From Oscillospiraceae bacterium (GTDB lineage Bacteria > Bacillota > Clostridia > Oscillospirales > Acutalibacteraceae): a stretch of DNA of 50,494 nucleotides. How positions within the stretch are numbered: the first letter of the stretch is position 1; each line of letters starts with the position of its first letter. Position numbers and translations under genes: made by a program. Positions 34,707 through 43,044 of the stretch are shown one piece after another. The stretch is taken from contig SVOR01000011.1 of NCBI GenBank assembly GCA_015066295.1, forward strand, positions 1 to 50,494. The letters are read 5' to 3'. The notes under the pieces were generated by a model, which saw nothing but the letters and a program-made list of their open reading frames with translations, did no database searches and was not told the origin of the DNA.

Positions 34707-36272
34707 ATGACAGAACAAAACGTTTATATTCAAAATGAAGTTAAAGAGGCAGAGCAGAGCGGTAGACAGTTCAGCCTGCTTGACAGCATTTTTGCATGGG
34801 TTTGCTTAATTGCAAGCTATCTGTTTTGCAGAGCCTTTCCCGTATCGGACAATTCCTTTGGCGGTTGTTTGCTTATTTTAGGTATCTTTGCCGCCACCTT
34901 TACGGTGTTTATGGTAAGGGGCGAAAAAATCGGCGCACTGCCTATAATTGTGGCAATTTCGGCAATAGTAATCTGCTTTGCCTTGGTGGTTACGTCCAGC
35001 ACCTTCTTGGGCTCGTATGCCTATTTTTATGCAATACTTGCCTATATGTATTTCGTTTTTTCGGCAACGGCTAATGTAACTAAAAAGGGCTTTTCAGACT
35101 TTATTGCGGTTGATTTTTTTAAGGCAATCTTCATTATGCCTTTTGCATCCTTCGGTGTCGTTTTCAAAGCGCTCTTTTCGGGAAAGGCCAAGGGTAGTGG
35201 CAAAGCAATACTTAAAGTTTTGCTTGGCATAGCCTTTGCGGTAATACCAACAATTATTATATTTTCTCTTTTATCCTATGATAAGGATTTTACCTCTCTG
35301 TTTAAAAATATATTCGATTTTAAATTCCTTGACGTAATGTCACACTTTTTAAGCATCGGCTTTGCTATACCGATTTCGATGTACGTTTTCGGTCTGTATG
35401 CTTCATCGACCGAGCATAAGTGCAAGGGTGTAGCAAGTGAGCAGGGTTGCCGCAACTTCTCGAATAAAATTAAAATCGCCCCCGTTATTACGGTTTTAGC
35501 GGCGGTAATACCGATTTTATTTATCTACGTGATTTTCTTTATCTCACAGTCAAAATATTACCTTTCGGGCTTTGTGGGAGTTTTACCCGACGAGTTAAGC
35601 TATGCCGAGTATGCGCGCGAAGGCTTCTTCCAGCTTTGCACCGTGTCTTGCTTAAATCTTGCCATTATCACGGCGGTTTCGGTATTTATGAAGCGTGCAA
35701 AGGGTCGCCGCTCGCTTGCCCTTAAAATTTTAGCTATTTTATTCTCGCTTTCAACCTTACTGCTAATTTCAACCGCCATTGCCAAGATGGTGATGTATAT
35801 CGACTGCTATGGACTCACCCAAAAAAGAGTTTATTCAACTTGGTTAATGGGCGTTTTGGCACTAATATTTATATTTATTATCATCAAGCAGTTTGTGCCT
35901 AAAACTCGGGTTATAGCGCTCTCGCTTAGCGTGTTGGTGGTACTGTTCGGTGCGTTGTCACTCTGCAATATTGATAGAATTATAGCGGGCTATAATGTTG
36001 ACAGATATATTGATGGCAGTCTTAACGAATTTGATATATCCGCGTCAATTGAGCTTGGCGATGCCGCAATACCCGAGCTTGTACGACTAAACGACGAGCT
36101 CAAAGTTAAGGTTGATGACGGTACGGCAAGCTACAGCCAAAAAGGTACATATTATAAGCTTTCACGCGAATTAAGAAACATTAAGGAATTAAGAGCCGAT
36201 GAGGAAAAAGAGGTTTTCTCATATACGATACCTTATATTCAGGCAAGCAAGGCTCTTGAAAACGTAAAATAG
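34707..36272 (+). CDS. DUF4153/DUF4173-like polytopic membrane protein
   Basis: 521 residues with around 12 hydrophobic segments, a mid-protein SYAEYAREGFFQLCTVSCLN signature of the DUF4173 type and a soluble C-terminal tail of about 85 residues. Ribosome site AGGAGG; third gene of the operon. Function unknown. Confidence 0.75.
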   Translation: MTEQNVYIQNEVKEAEQSGRQFSLLDSIFAWVCLIASYLFCRAFPVSDNSFGGCLLILGIFAATFTVFMVRGEKIGALPIIVAISAIVICFALVVTSSTFLGSYAYFYAILAYMYFVFSATANVTKKGFSDFIAVDFFKAIFIMPFASFGVVFKALFSGKAKGSGKAILKVLLGIAFAVIPTIIIFSLLSYDKDFTSLFKNIFDFKFLDVMSHFLSIGFAIPISMYVFGLYASSTEHKCKGVASEQGCRNFSNKIKIAPVITVLAAVIPILFIYVIFFISQSKYYLSGFVGVLPDELSYAEYAREGFFQLCTVSCLNLAIITAVSVFMKRAKGRRSLALKILAILFSLSTLLLISTAIAKMVMYIDCYGLTQKRVYSTWLMGVLALIFIFIIIKQFVPKTRVIALSLSVLVVLFGALSLCNIDRIIAGYNVDRYIDGSLNEFDISASIELGDAAIPELVRLNDELKVKVDDGTASYSQKGTYYKLSRELRNIKELRADEEKEVFSYTIPYIQASKALENVK

Positions 36273-36294
36273 GTTAATACAAAAGGGTATGCTT

Positions 36295-36744
36295 ATGACG
36301 AAGAAAGGTGTTAGAAATGCTGTAATTACGTGTGCAATTATAATGATTATAATTACAGTATTAGCGTGGGCTATATTAGCTGAGCCTTGGAAAGAACCAG
36401 AATTAAGTGAAAAAATATTTACCATTTGCGAAACAAACGACTCAATTAAAATCAGCGATATAACAGATTTTGAGTGGGATATTGCTTATATTGATAAGCA
36501 GGCTTACGGAACGGGGCAAGAACTGCAAGAAAAGGGAATAGAGGGAAATTTTCAAAAGCTCGAAACAGATTGTTTGTGTAGGGTCGCTTTTTGCAAAGGA
36601 AATAAAATGGTTTATGAGTTAATTTTAAATGAATCGTATGTATTTATTGATGACTCCATTACAGAAATAACACAGGAAACAATCTTGTTAATTAAAAAAA
36701 AGATTGATGAATACGGTGAACACTATGAATTAACGCTGATGTAA
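36295..36744 (+). CDS. Small membrane-anchored hypothetical protein
   Basis: 149 residues from the ATG at 36295, nine bases after AAAAGGG; the ATG at 36289 is too close to that site. One N-terminal membrane helix (AVITCAIIMIIITVLAWAIL) is followed by an extracytoplasmic domain rich in acidic residues. Not recognised. It may be cotranscribed with the DUF4153-like gene 22 bases upstream. Confidence 0.6.
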   Translation: MTKKGVRNAVITCAIIMIIITVLAWAILAEPWKEPELSEKIFTICETNDSIKISDITDFEWDIAYIDKQAYGTGQELQEKGIEGNFQKLETDCLCRVAFCKGNKMVYELILNESYVFIDDSITEITQETILLIKKKIDEYGEHYELTLM

Positions 36745-36761
36745 AATTTGAATATGCAAAT

Positions 36762-36789
36762 AAAAAAGACACCCACCGGTGTCTTTTTT
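36762..36789. terminator. Bidirectional terminator before plsC
   Basis: Stem AAAAAAGACACC/GGTGTCTTTTTT with a four-base loop, between convergent genes. Confidence 0.9.
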
Positions 36790-37592
36790 TAACGCATATT
36801 TGTTTTTATGATGGGGTAGATTTTTTCGCTAAGCTCGGCCGTTGTTTTTGCATCAACCTCGTCGGTGTCGATAACCTCTAATATATCGAGGTATATGTCG
36901 GTTGGTCGGCGGAAAAGGTTTTTAAGAATTATTCTTGTGTTGGAAATGGTTGCCACAACGATGGGGCAGTGTGCCTTTTTGGCAATCTTAAATGCGCCGC
37001 TTCTAAAGGGCAAAAGCTCGCCCGTTAAGCTGCAATAGCCTTCGGGGAAAATACCCATACAGCAAACGTCGTTTTTAATATACTCTGCAGCCTTGTTAAT
37101 TGTTAATACAGCGTTGCGGTTATTTTCTCGGTCAAGGGGCAGACCGTTTAGCTTGTGCATTATTTTGGCAATAGGTATCATATCAGAGTAGATTTCTTTT
37201 TTACCCACAAAGCCAAGGTCTATTTTTGGCATTACACGCATAAAGAAGGCGGGGTCGAAATCGAAGGTATGATTACTTACAAGCAAAAAGCGTTTGTCTT
37301 GCGGTATTTTTTCAAGACCGGTGGTGTGAATTCTGATACCAAGTGTGGTAAACAAAAGGTCAACGGTGGTAAGGGTAAGTATGCGGTAGTAGCGGCTAAC
37401 GCGAGAGTTATCCTTTTTAAGATTTACCGCCAACATCGAAACGCCTAAAATAATTGCGTGTATTAAAACAAGCGCTATAAAGAGGGCGAGTGCGAAAAGC
37501 GGTATTTTCCAAAACAGGTTATTGTCAATTCCCGAAAGAAGGCTGAGAATAGTTGACAGCCCGAGTGAGAGCGCACCGTATAGATAAGCCAA
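36789..37592 (-). CDS. plsC: 1-acylglycerol-3-phosphate acyltransferase family protein
   Basis: 267 residues. Two N-terminal membrane segments are followed by the acyltransferase motifs NHTFDFDP (HX4D) and GIFPEGYCSLTG (FPEG). It acylates lysophosphatidate in membrane phospholipid synthesis. The start is a TTG at 37592 with AGGTGGTGA five bases upstream. Single-gene unit. Confidence 0.85.
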   Translation of the reverse strand: MAYLYGALSLGLSTILSLLSGIDNNLFWKIPLFALALFIALVLIHAIILGVSMLAVNLKKDNSRVSRYYRILTLTTVDLLFTTLGIRIHTTGLEKIPQDKRFLLVSNHTFDFDPAFFMRVMPKIDLGFVGKKEIYSDMIPIAKIMHKLNGLPLDRENNRNAVLTINKAAEYIKNDVCCMGIFPEGYCSLTGELLPFRSGAFKIAKKAHCPIVVATISNTRIILKNLFRRPTDIYLDILEVIDTDEVDAKTTAELSEKIYPIIKTNMR

Positions 37593-37656
37593 AATATCAC
37601 CACCTAATAAATTTTACAATATTTATAATAACACAAAATTATTACAAAATCAAATA

Positions 37657-37756
37657 TTTAGTAACAATTTTTTATTACTAAATTACGTAAATTTTACTTG
37701 ACAAAATGAAATAAAATGTTATAATATTAAATGTGGTTACTAAATTTAGTAATCAC
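37657..37756 (+). promoter_or_regulatory. Promoter with four TTACTAAA half-sites before phage-like cassette
   Basis: TTGACA (37698-37703), 16-base spacer, TATAAT (37720-37725). Upstream are TTTAGTAA (37657-37664) and TTACTAAA (37675-37682). Just after the -10 is a near-perfect 24-base palindrome (37733-37756) with core TTACTAAATTTAGTAA. The layout suggests a repressor operator. The leader runs to 37841 with an AAGGAGG ribosome site. Confidence 0.7.
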
Positions 37757-37841
37757 ATTTTTAATATCACCTGAAAGCCCTTGAAAACTCTTTAATTTAC
37801 CCGTTTAGCCCCACTGAACAATGAATTAAGGAGGATAAATA

Positions 37842-39077
37842 ATGGCGGTAAGAACAATAAATTATACCGTGAACGAAAATGGTGTGTCACCCGAAACGTC
37901 ACAGTGGGGTGGCATACAGTACGAAAACAATGCAACGCGTGTCTCGTACACCTTAGAGCAGGACTTTAAGGAAAAAATCGAGCAAAACTATCCTGACGGC
38001 AAAAAGTTTGTTTACCGAATTGATTTTGATTCGTCGGTTGCAGGCTATCAGCCGTCAGAAAATATTGAGGAGGAGGACGGCGTTATCAGCCGCGATATTC
38101 CCCTTATAATTACCTTTTCGGGCGAGCCCTTTCAGTCAACCCTTGTTATTACTGTTTTGGATGACGAGCTTAATGAAATCGCTACGTTTTGCAGCAAGCC
38201 CACACGAATTTATTTTAACAGCATTAGCCGTGAGCAGTATTCGGGCGAGGAATTAACGACGAGCATTTCTGCTATGGAGGAAACGGTTACCAAAATGTAC
38301 GAGCAGGTGTTGGCGTCGGCGGCTGATGCCGATAACGATGCCAAGACAGCGCACGAGGCAATGCTTAAAACCGAGCAGGCAAAATTATCGCTTGAGAGTG
38401 GCAGTGAAATTATTTTCTTGGGCGGCGATGCCGATAGCGAGCTAAACGTTGAAATTGCCATTGATGGTGCCTTGTCCGAAACCAGTGAGAATGCGGTGCA
38501 GAACAAGGTTATATCAAACGCCCTTAAAAATTATGCCAAGACCGATGCGGTTGATGCCGCAATCGCACAGGCTATACAGGACGTAGTAGATGAGGCTACA
38601 AGCAGCGCTGTTGCAACAGCCACACAGGTGGCAGTAGAGGCGGCGTTAAGTGAGGCAAAGCTGGCGGCACATCCCGTCGGCTCATACTATTTTAGCGCAG
38701 AAGCAACCGACCCGTCTATTCTTTTTGGTGGTGAGTGGTTAAGAATTAAGGACCGATTTATTTTAGCGGCGGGCGATACCTATACCGTAGGTGAGACAGG
38801 CGGTGAGGCAGAGGTTACCTTAACAGAAGGACAGTTGCCGAATATAACAGGTATTATTGCTAACGTTACAACACAAACAGCAGGCGGCGTTACCTGTCGA
38901 GGTGTATTTTCACCCCGAGCCGAGGGCGCAGGCAACAAGATGCTTTACGGTGGAGGAACTCAGGCGACTACCACTGCCGAAAATACCGATGAAATTCAGA
39001 TGTCGTTTGGTGAAGACCAACCTCACAACAATATGCCACCCTATATAGTTGCATATTGCTGGCAAAGAATAGCTTAA
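37842..39077 (+). CDS. Phage tail fibre / baseplate receptor-binding protein
   Basis: 411 residues. The N-terminal half resembles a phage upper-baseplate (BppU-like) region. A middle helical stretch carries the fibre linker motif SETSENAVQNKVISNAL. The C-terminal third is the gp10-type knob: HPVGSYYFSAEATDPSILFG, then GGEWLRIKDRFILAAGD and the ending HNNMPPYIVAYCWQRIA. Such proteins contact host surfaces. First gene of a five-gene same-strand cassette with no capsid or packaging genes nearby. Confidence 0.85.
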   Translation: MAVRTINYTVNENGVSPETSQWGGIQYENNATRVSYTLEQDFKEKIEQNYPDGKKFVYRIDFDSSVAGYQPSENIEEEDGVISRDIPLIITFSGEPFQSTLVITVLDDELNEIATFCSKPTRIYFNSISREQYSGEELTTSISAMEETVTKMYEQVLASAADADNDAKTAHEAMLKTEQAKLSLESGSEIIFLGGDADSELNVEIAIDGALSETSENAVQNKVISNALKNYAKTDAVDAAIAQAIQDVVDEATSSAVATATQVAVEAALSEAKLAAHPVGSYYFSAEATDPSILFGGEWLRIKDRFILAAGDTYTVGETGGEAEVTLTEGQLPNITGIIANVTTQTAGGVTCRGVFSPRAEGAGNKMLYGGGTQATTTAENTDEIQMSFGEDQPHNNMPPYIVAYCWQRIA

Positions 39078-39090
39078 AGGAGAAATAAAA

Positions 39091-39627
39091 ATGGCAGATA
39101 AAATATTTTTAAATGCGAGATATGCCTTTCGCAGTGATACGCTTAATAATTGGCAAAACTCAAATCCCATACTCGAAAAGGGCGAGCCTGCCGTTGTTAC
39201 TGATGGACTTGACGGCGAGTGGTTAAAAATAGGCGACGGTGTTACACCTTTTAATTCACTCGAATGGAAAAAAGGTCCCAAAGGCGAGCAAGGGCTTCAG
39301 GGAATTAAGGGTGATAAAGGCGAAAAGGGTGAGCCCGGCGCCGACGGAAAAGACGGTAAGGATGCAGTAACAGACCAAACCTACTCACCGACAAGTGAAA
39401 ACGCCCAAAGCGGTAAGGCGGTAAATGAAGCCTTAACGGAATTTAGGAACTCAACAGAATTTGAGGGTAGAGTAGTAGATACCGTTAGTTATAATGGATA
39501 TGCAACAACCTCGCAAGTAGAGAGTATGTTTGATGTTTTGATAGAGAAACCATTGGGCGACATAGAAACCGCCCTTGATAATATCATAGAAATTCAAAAT
39601 CAGCTTATAGGCGGTGATAGTGAATGA
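39091..39627 (+). CDS. Phage fibre protein with collagen-like repeat
   Basis: 178 residues. The N-terminus is of the phage hyaluronidase/fibre type (DKIFLNARYAFRSDT, then KGEPAVVTD and WLKIGDGVTPFN). Ten Gly-X-Y triplets follow at about residues 62-92 (GPKGEQ through GKDGKDA). A SPTSENAQSGKAVNEAL linker and a helical tail close the protein. Collagen-like stretches trimerise fibres. Overlaps the next gene by four bases (ATGA). Confidence 0.8.
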   Translation: MADKIFLNARYAFRSDTLNNWQNSNPILEKGEPAVVTDGLDGEWLKIGDGVTPFNSLEWKKGPKGEQGLQGIKGDKGEKGEPGADGKDGKDAVTDQTYSPTSENAQSGKAVNEALTEFRNSTEFEGRVVDTVSYNGYATTSQVESMFDVLIEKPLGDIETALDNIIEIQNQLIGGDSE

Positions 39628-40448
39628 GCATAGCAGAAAAACTTACCGCTATTGCCGAGAATGAGCAAAAGGTTTTTGAAGCGGGCTACAATGAAGGCAA
39701 AAGCGAAGGTTACGGAGAAGGTCAATTAGACGGCTATAACAATGGCTACGATACAGGCGTAATAGACGGCAGACAAGCCGAGTATGACGAGTTTTGGGAC
39801 GATTACCAATGGAACGGCGAAAGAACAGATTATCAAGTGTCATTTAGCGGTTATGGTTGGAATAAAGACACATTTAAACCTAAATACAATATTGCACCAT
39901 CGACCGCATATATGATGTTTAGATATTTTAATAGGGCGACTGGTAATGAGCCTATTGATTTGGTAGACCATTTAGAAAAATTAGGGGTAACACTTGATTT
40001 TTCAAATTCGACAAGCGGTGGATATGATTTTCAGTATGCAAGAATTTCAAGAGTAGGAATTGTAAACCTATCAAAACGAAATGCGGGAATTGAAAATACG
40101 TTCATAAACTGTTCGTATTTAGAAACCATAGAGGGTTTAGTCTTTAAAAATGACGGGTCGCAAAATTGGTATACACCTTTTACAGGTTGCTCTAAATTAA
40201 AGAATGTAAATAGTGTAGAAGGTAAAATAGGCAGAACTGCAAATTTATCCCCTTGCCCTTTAACTGCTCAAAGTGCAATTAACTTTATAAATGCTTTAAT
40301 GGACTATTCAGGAACGAGCAACGAATATGCTTACACGATAACTTTTTCAAGTACAACCACAGCGGAATTAGAAGCATTAGGCAATACCGCACCAAATGGC
40401 GAAACTTGGCTTGAATATGTACAAAATGTTTTATGTTGGAATGTATAA
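39624..40448 (+). CDS. Phage-associated protein with leucine-rich BspA-like segment
   Basis: 274 residues. The start MSIAEKLTAIAENEQKVFEA and a Gly/Tyr-rich repeat (YNEGKSEGYGEGQLDGYNNG) are followed by a region resembling BspA-type leucine-rich repeats: IENTFINCSYLETIEGL and CSKLKNVNSV. The tail PNGETWLEYVQNVLCWNV is common in gut-phage tail modules. The role is probably surface binding; inferred. Confidence 0.65.
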   Translation: MSIAEKLTAIAENEQKVFEAGYNEGKSEGYGEGQLDGYNNGYDTGVIDGRQAEYDEFWDDYQWNGERTDYQVSFSGYGWNKDTFKPKYNIAPSTAYMMFRYFNRATGNEPIDLVDHLEKLGVTLDFSNSTSGGYDFQYARISRVGIVNLSKRNAGIENTFINCSYLETIEGLVFKNDGSQNWYTPFTGCSKLKNVNSVEGKIGRTANLSPCPLTAQSAINFINALMDYSGTSNEYAYTITFSSTTTAELEALGNTAPNGETWLEYVQNVLCWNV

Positions 40449-40463
40449 AAAGGAGGTTTAATT

Positions 40464-40805
40464 ATGGCTATAACTTATGAAGAAGTAACACCGTCTTTGA
40501 TACCAAATACCACAATGAAAAAAATGTTATCAAACGGTTTACACAGAACATATCAAATAACACCGATAGCAAATTATGTATTGCACGATAATGTAATGGA
40601 CTACCCATACCAAGACCCTGAAACAATGGAAGAAACGCTAAAATTCGGTTATTCACCGTCAAGCGTTTATAAGTCTTGTAGTGCAACTTATGACTTTACA
40701 CCGCACACAGTAACAGACGAGAACGGCAATACTTATACCGCTTATGGTAATAGGGACTTTTTCTCTATACCCGAGCATATTAAAGGGGAAGAGTGCAATG
40801 TTTAA
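40464..40805 (+). CDS. Small phage tail-module protein, 113 aa
   Basis: Not assigned to a named family with certainty. A GLHRTYQITPIANYVLHD stretch and a C-terminal DFFSIPEHIKGEE resemble small proteins found between tail fibres and lysins in clostridial phages. Ribosome site AAGGAGG; the amidase start overlaps its last eight bases. Confidence 0.6.
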   Translation: MAITYEEVTPSLIPNTTMKKMLSNGLHRTYQITPIANYVLHDNVMDYPYQDPETMEETLKFGYSPSSVYKSCSATYDFTPHTVTDENGNTYTAYGNRDFFSIPEHIKGEECNV

Positions 40806-41313
40806 ATTAGCATTGGATGCAGGTCACGGCAAGCATACGGCGGGTAAGCGGTGCCTTAAATCGCTCGATAAAAATGAGACGCGCGAATGGGTGCTAAATA
40901 ACCGCATCTGCACAAAAATACAAGCTTTATTGTCGGGTTATGACGGTATTTCGGTAAAACGTGTTGACGATACAAGCGGTAAAACCGATGTGGCATTATC
41001 TACCCGTACCAAAACCGCTAACAACTTTAAAGCCGATTTATATTTGTCAATTCATCATAATGCAGGTGTTGGTGGCGGCAAGGGTGGCGGACTTGTGGTT
41101 ATACGCCAAAAGGGGCTTTCTGCCGACGGTGAGACGGGCAAAATACAAAAGAAGTTTTACAATGCGCTTATTAAGGCGGGCGTACCCAAGGGCAACCGTT
41201 CTAATCCTACACCTGCGCAGGATTTGCAGGTATTACGTGAGACGAAAATGCCCGCAATACTTATCGAGTGCGGCTTTATGGATAGCGCTACCGATATTAA
41301 GTATATTAAATGA
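40798..41313 (+). CDS. N-acetylmuramoyl-L-alanine amidase (Amidase_3), C-terminus shortened
   Basis: 171 residues. Zinc ligands and catalytic residues are visible: LALDAGHGKH (His10), Glu30 in NETREW, LSIHHNAG (His86) and LIECGFM (Glu157). Cleaves the amide between MurNAc and L-Ala in peptidoglycan. The frame stops after DIKYIK, where Amidase_3 proteins normally continue 20-30 residues with a last helix. From 41309 an unrelated coding remnant begins in another frame. It is therefore probably cut by a recombination event; the catalytic set is intact, but activity is uncertain. Confidence 0.85.
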   Translation: MFKLALDAGHGKHTAGKRCLKSLDKNETREWVLNNRICTKIQALLSGYDGISVKRVDDTSGKTDVALSTRTKTANNFKADLYLSIHHNAGVGGGKGGGLVVIRQKGLSADGETGKIQKKFYNALIKAGVPKGNRSNPTPAQDLQVLRETKMPAILIECGFMDSATDIKYIK

Positions 41314-41650
41314 TGATTTAGAAAGTTTTACTAATGACGAGTTTATAAAGAATACGGGATTCAGCGACGGACAGAACACTCAAATATATTTTAATAAATT
41401 TAAAGAAATTTTGGGTAGTGAATTTGATATCGTATACGAGCAAACAAATAATAATGGTTATTCTATGAGGGATTATGTATTCAAATCGTGTTGTCCCAAT
41501 TTATATGAATCTTATGCAACTTGTACAATTCAGTGGTTTTCGGCTGATTTAAATGGTAAAGAACAAATAGTGATTTATGCTTTTGTACCTGCAAAAATTG
41601 TTGTGAAGGGAACACAGGGGGACGGTTCTATTGTCCCCCGTAAAAATTGA
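41309..41650 (+). pseudogene. 3' remnant of an unrelated gene
   Basis: A frame without start codon encodes about 113 residues with protein-like composition (NDDLESFTNDEFIKNT, ILGSEFDIVYEQTNNNGYSM, SADLNGKEQIVIYAFVPAK). It directly abuts the amidase stop in a different frame. Its last residues run into the REP-like hairpin at 41617-41639. I do not recognise the family. Confidence 0.55.
41617..41639. repeat. REP-like hairpin, left copy
   Basis: GGGGGAC-GGTTCTATT-GTCCCCC forms a perfect 7-bp stem. GGGGACGGTTCTATTGTC (41618-41635) matches the reverse complement of 42138-42155 at 17 of 18 bases, in inverted orientation. Related broken copies (CAAGGAAACTTGTCTCCC) lie near 41678-41697. Confidence 0.7.
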
Positions 41651-41735
41651 ATTGATTGACATTATTTAAGGGTAGTCAAGGAAACTTGTCTCCCTGGATT
41701 TATGACGGTATTTTATCTATAAAGTGGTGTTAGGA

Positions 41736-42125
41736 ATGAAGTTGATTACTAAATGCAATATTGCTGTTTTATTGGTGTATTTACTTGTTTTTTTGGTCGA
41801 GGTAATAAAATCGTTTTTTTATGATTCAATAGTAGTGTCGCTGTCTAATAATTCAAACGTCTTTTTAGTGGTGATTTTGTTGTTGGCAGTTGCTCTTGTT
41901 TTTGGTATTAAGAATAAAAAGAGGTTACATTTTTACACAGTAATATGCATGGTCACTGTTTCTATGTCTGTGATACTACTGATGAGTGAAAGTATTTATT
42001 TTTATCTACCGTGGAATCACAACGAACAGTTTATATTTTTGGAGTGTTTTTTAATATATTTTGCTTTTTTTACTTTAGTGTGGTCGTTTTTAAATATAGT
42101 TATAAGAAGGAGACAAGGGGACTAG
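41736..42125 (+). CDS. Small polytopic membrane protein, 129 aa
   Basis: Four hydrophobic segments (for example IAVLLVYLLVFLVEVI, VFLVVILLLAVALVF). No family recognised. The start at 41736 gives a Met-Lys-Leu N-terminus. The C-terminus RRRQGD and stop codon are supplied by the REP-like hairpin at 42109, so the natural C-terminus may have been replaced. Lies between inverted REP-like repeats. Confidence 0.5.
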   Translation: MKLITKCNIAVLLVYLLVFLVEVIKSFFYDSIVVSLSNNSNVFLVVILLLAVALVFGIKNKKRLHFYTVICMVTVSMSVILLMSESIYFYLPWNHNEQFIFLECFLIYFAFFTLVWSFLNIVIRRRQGD

Positions 42126-42163
42126 GGAGACAAAAGAGACAAGAGAACCGTCCCCTTGTCTCC
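42109..42163. repeat. REP-like hairpin, right copy
   Basis: Arms GGAGACAAGGGGA (42109-42121) and TCCCCTTGTCTCC (42151-42163) enclose a purine-rich loop with further GAGACAA copies. It includes the inverted match to the left copy. Confidence 0.75.
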
Positions 42164-42171
42164 ATATGTTG

Positions 42172-42654
42172 TTAAATATTATTGTGTAAATAGTATAGAA
42201 TTTGGGCGTCAATATCAAAGTAGTATATATCATAATTATCAAACTTGTCGTACGTGCCATCGCCGATGGGTTGCCCGTATTTTGTTTCGATATAGAAAAA
42301 ATCACCCACACGAACAACTGTTTTATCAAAGTCGTAATTATCTTTTAATTCGCCGCCAACTGTTTCGACCCAAGATTCGAAGTTTTCAAGGTATAGTAAT
42401 ATTTCCTCAACATCCTTTTCAGTTACAGCAGAGAAATATTCAGATGTTTCAAAATTTTCGATAGGAATCGAGTCATAGGTATATTTTGCATAATCGGTAT
42501 AATCTTGAAAACCGCCCGAGGTGTAAAAAACCTCGCTTGTATACTTAGGTAAAGAGTCTATTACCGCGTCGCGATATGTGTAATCTACGGATAAACAAGA
42601 ACATAATGGCAACATTAGGATGGGTGCTAAAAATAAAGTTAAAAGCTTTTTCAC
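42172..42654 (-). CDS. Putative lipoprotein, 160 aa
   Basis: The GTG at 42654, eight bases after GGAGGG, starts a classic lipoprotein signal: MKKLLTLFLAPILMLPL followed by the lipobox LCSC. The mature part is acidic and tyrosine-rich, without recognised domain. Its promoter carries the same palindrome as the DUF2975 operon. Probably anchored outside the cytoplasmic membrane. Confidence 0.75.
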   Translation of the reverse strand: MKKLLTLFLAPILMLPLCSCLSVDYTYRDAVIDSLPKYTSEVFYTSGGFQDYTDYAKYTYDSIPIENFETSEYFSAVTEKDVEEILLYLENFESWVETVGGELKDNYDFDKTVVRVGDFFYIETKYGQPIGDGTYDKFDNYDIYYFDIDAQILYYLHNNI

Positions 42655-42696
42655 GTTGTATACCCTCCAAAAAAAGAAAACCAGTATTATATCTTT

Positions 42697-42750
42697 ATAA
42701 TACATAAAATTTTAATGATTGTCAATACAAATTTATCGTTTTTCGATAAA
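42697..42750 (-). promoter_or_regulatory. Palindromic operator plus promoter of the lipoprotein gene
   Basis: Minus strand palindrome TTTATCG-AAAAA-CGATAAA (42750-42732), six bases, TTGACA (42725-42720), 17-base spacer, TATTAT (42702-42697). Identical layout to 33913-33966. Confidence 0.8.
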
Positions 42751-42759
42751 TTTGTTTGG

Positions 42760-43043
42760 AGGTGGAGAGATACGGTGCGCTCTCGATTTATGCCGACTGC
42801 CCCGAGCAGTTGCGGCAAAATCTTCGTGCTGCCGACTTCACAGTTCCAAAATGCTATCGCGCATTTTGGACTGCTACGACGAACTCTCTTGGCGCAGATA
42901 TGGAGAGATACTCTGCGTCGGCGTTTTTTCGAACACTCCGAGTGTTACCGAAAAAACTGCCTTACTCGAGACTTTGGCAGACCGCAAGGGCTATCGCGCC
43001 CCTGCGGCTGCGTCGACGAACTACGTTCGATATCTCTCCCCGA
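42760..43043 (+). ncRNA. GC-rich structured non-coding element, candidate RNA or repeat
   Basis: This 280-base stretch is more GC-rich than its surroundings and full of hairpins. They include CAGTTCCAAAATGC/GCATTTTGGACTG (42841-42873), CGCAGA/TCTGCG (42893-42917), AACACT/AGTGTT (42932-42946) inside GTTTTTTCG/CGAAAAAAC, and CCGCAAGGGC/GCCCCTGCGG (42982-43006). GGAGAGATA near its start can pair with TATCTCTCC near its end. Two hairpin loops share GCTATCGCGC. All three forward frames are open for long stretches and none looks like protein. It is followed by an 18-bp stem terminator. Nature unknown. Confidence 0.5.
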
Positions 43044-43044
43044 G

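Noticed and set aside
37842..41313. Intact prophage
   Set aside because: No integrase, terminase, portal, capsid or tail tube genes lie on either side.
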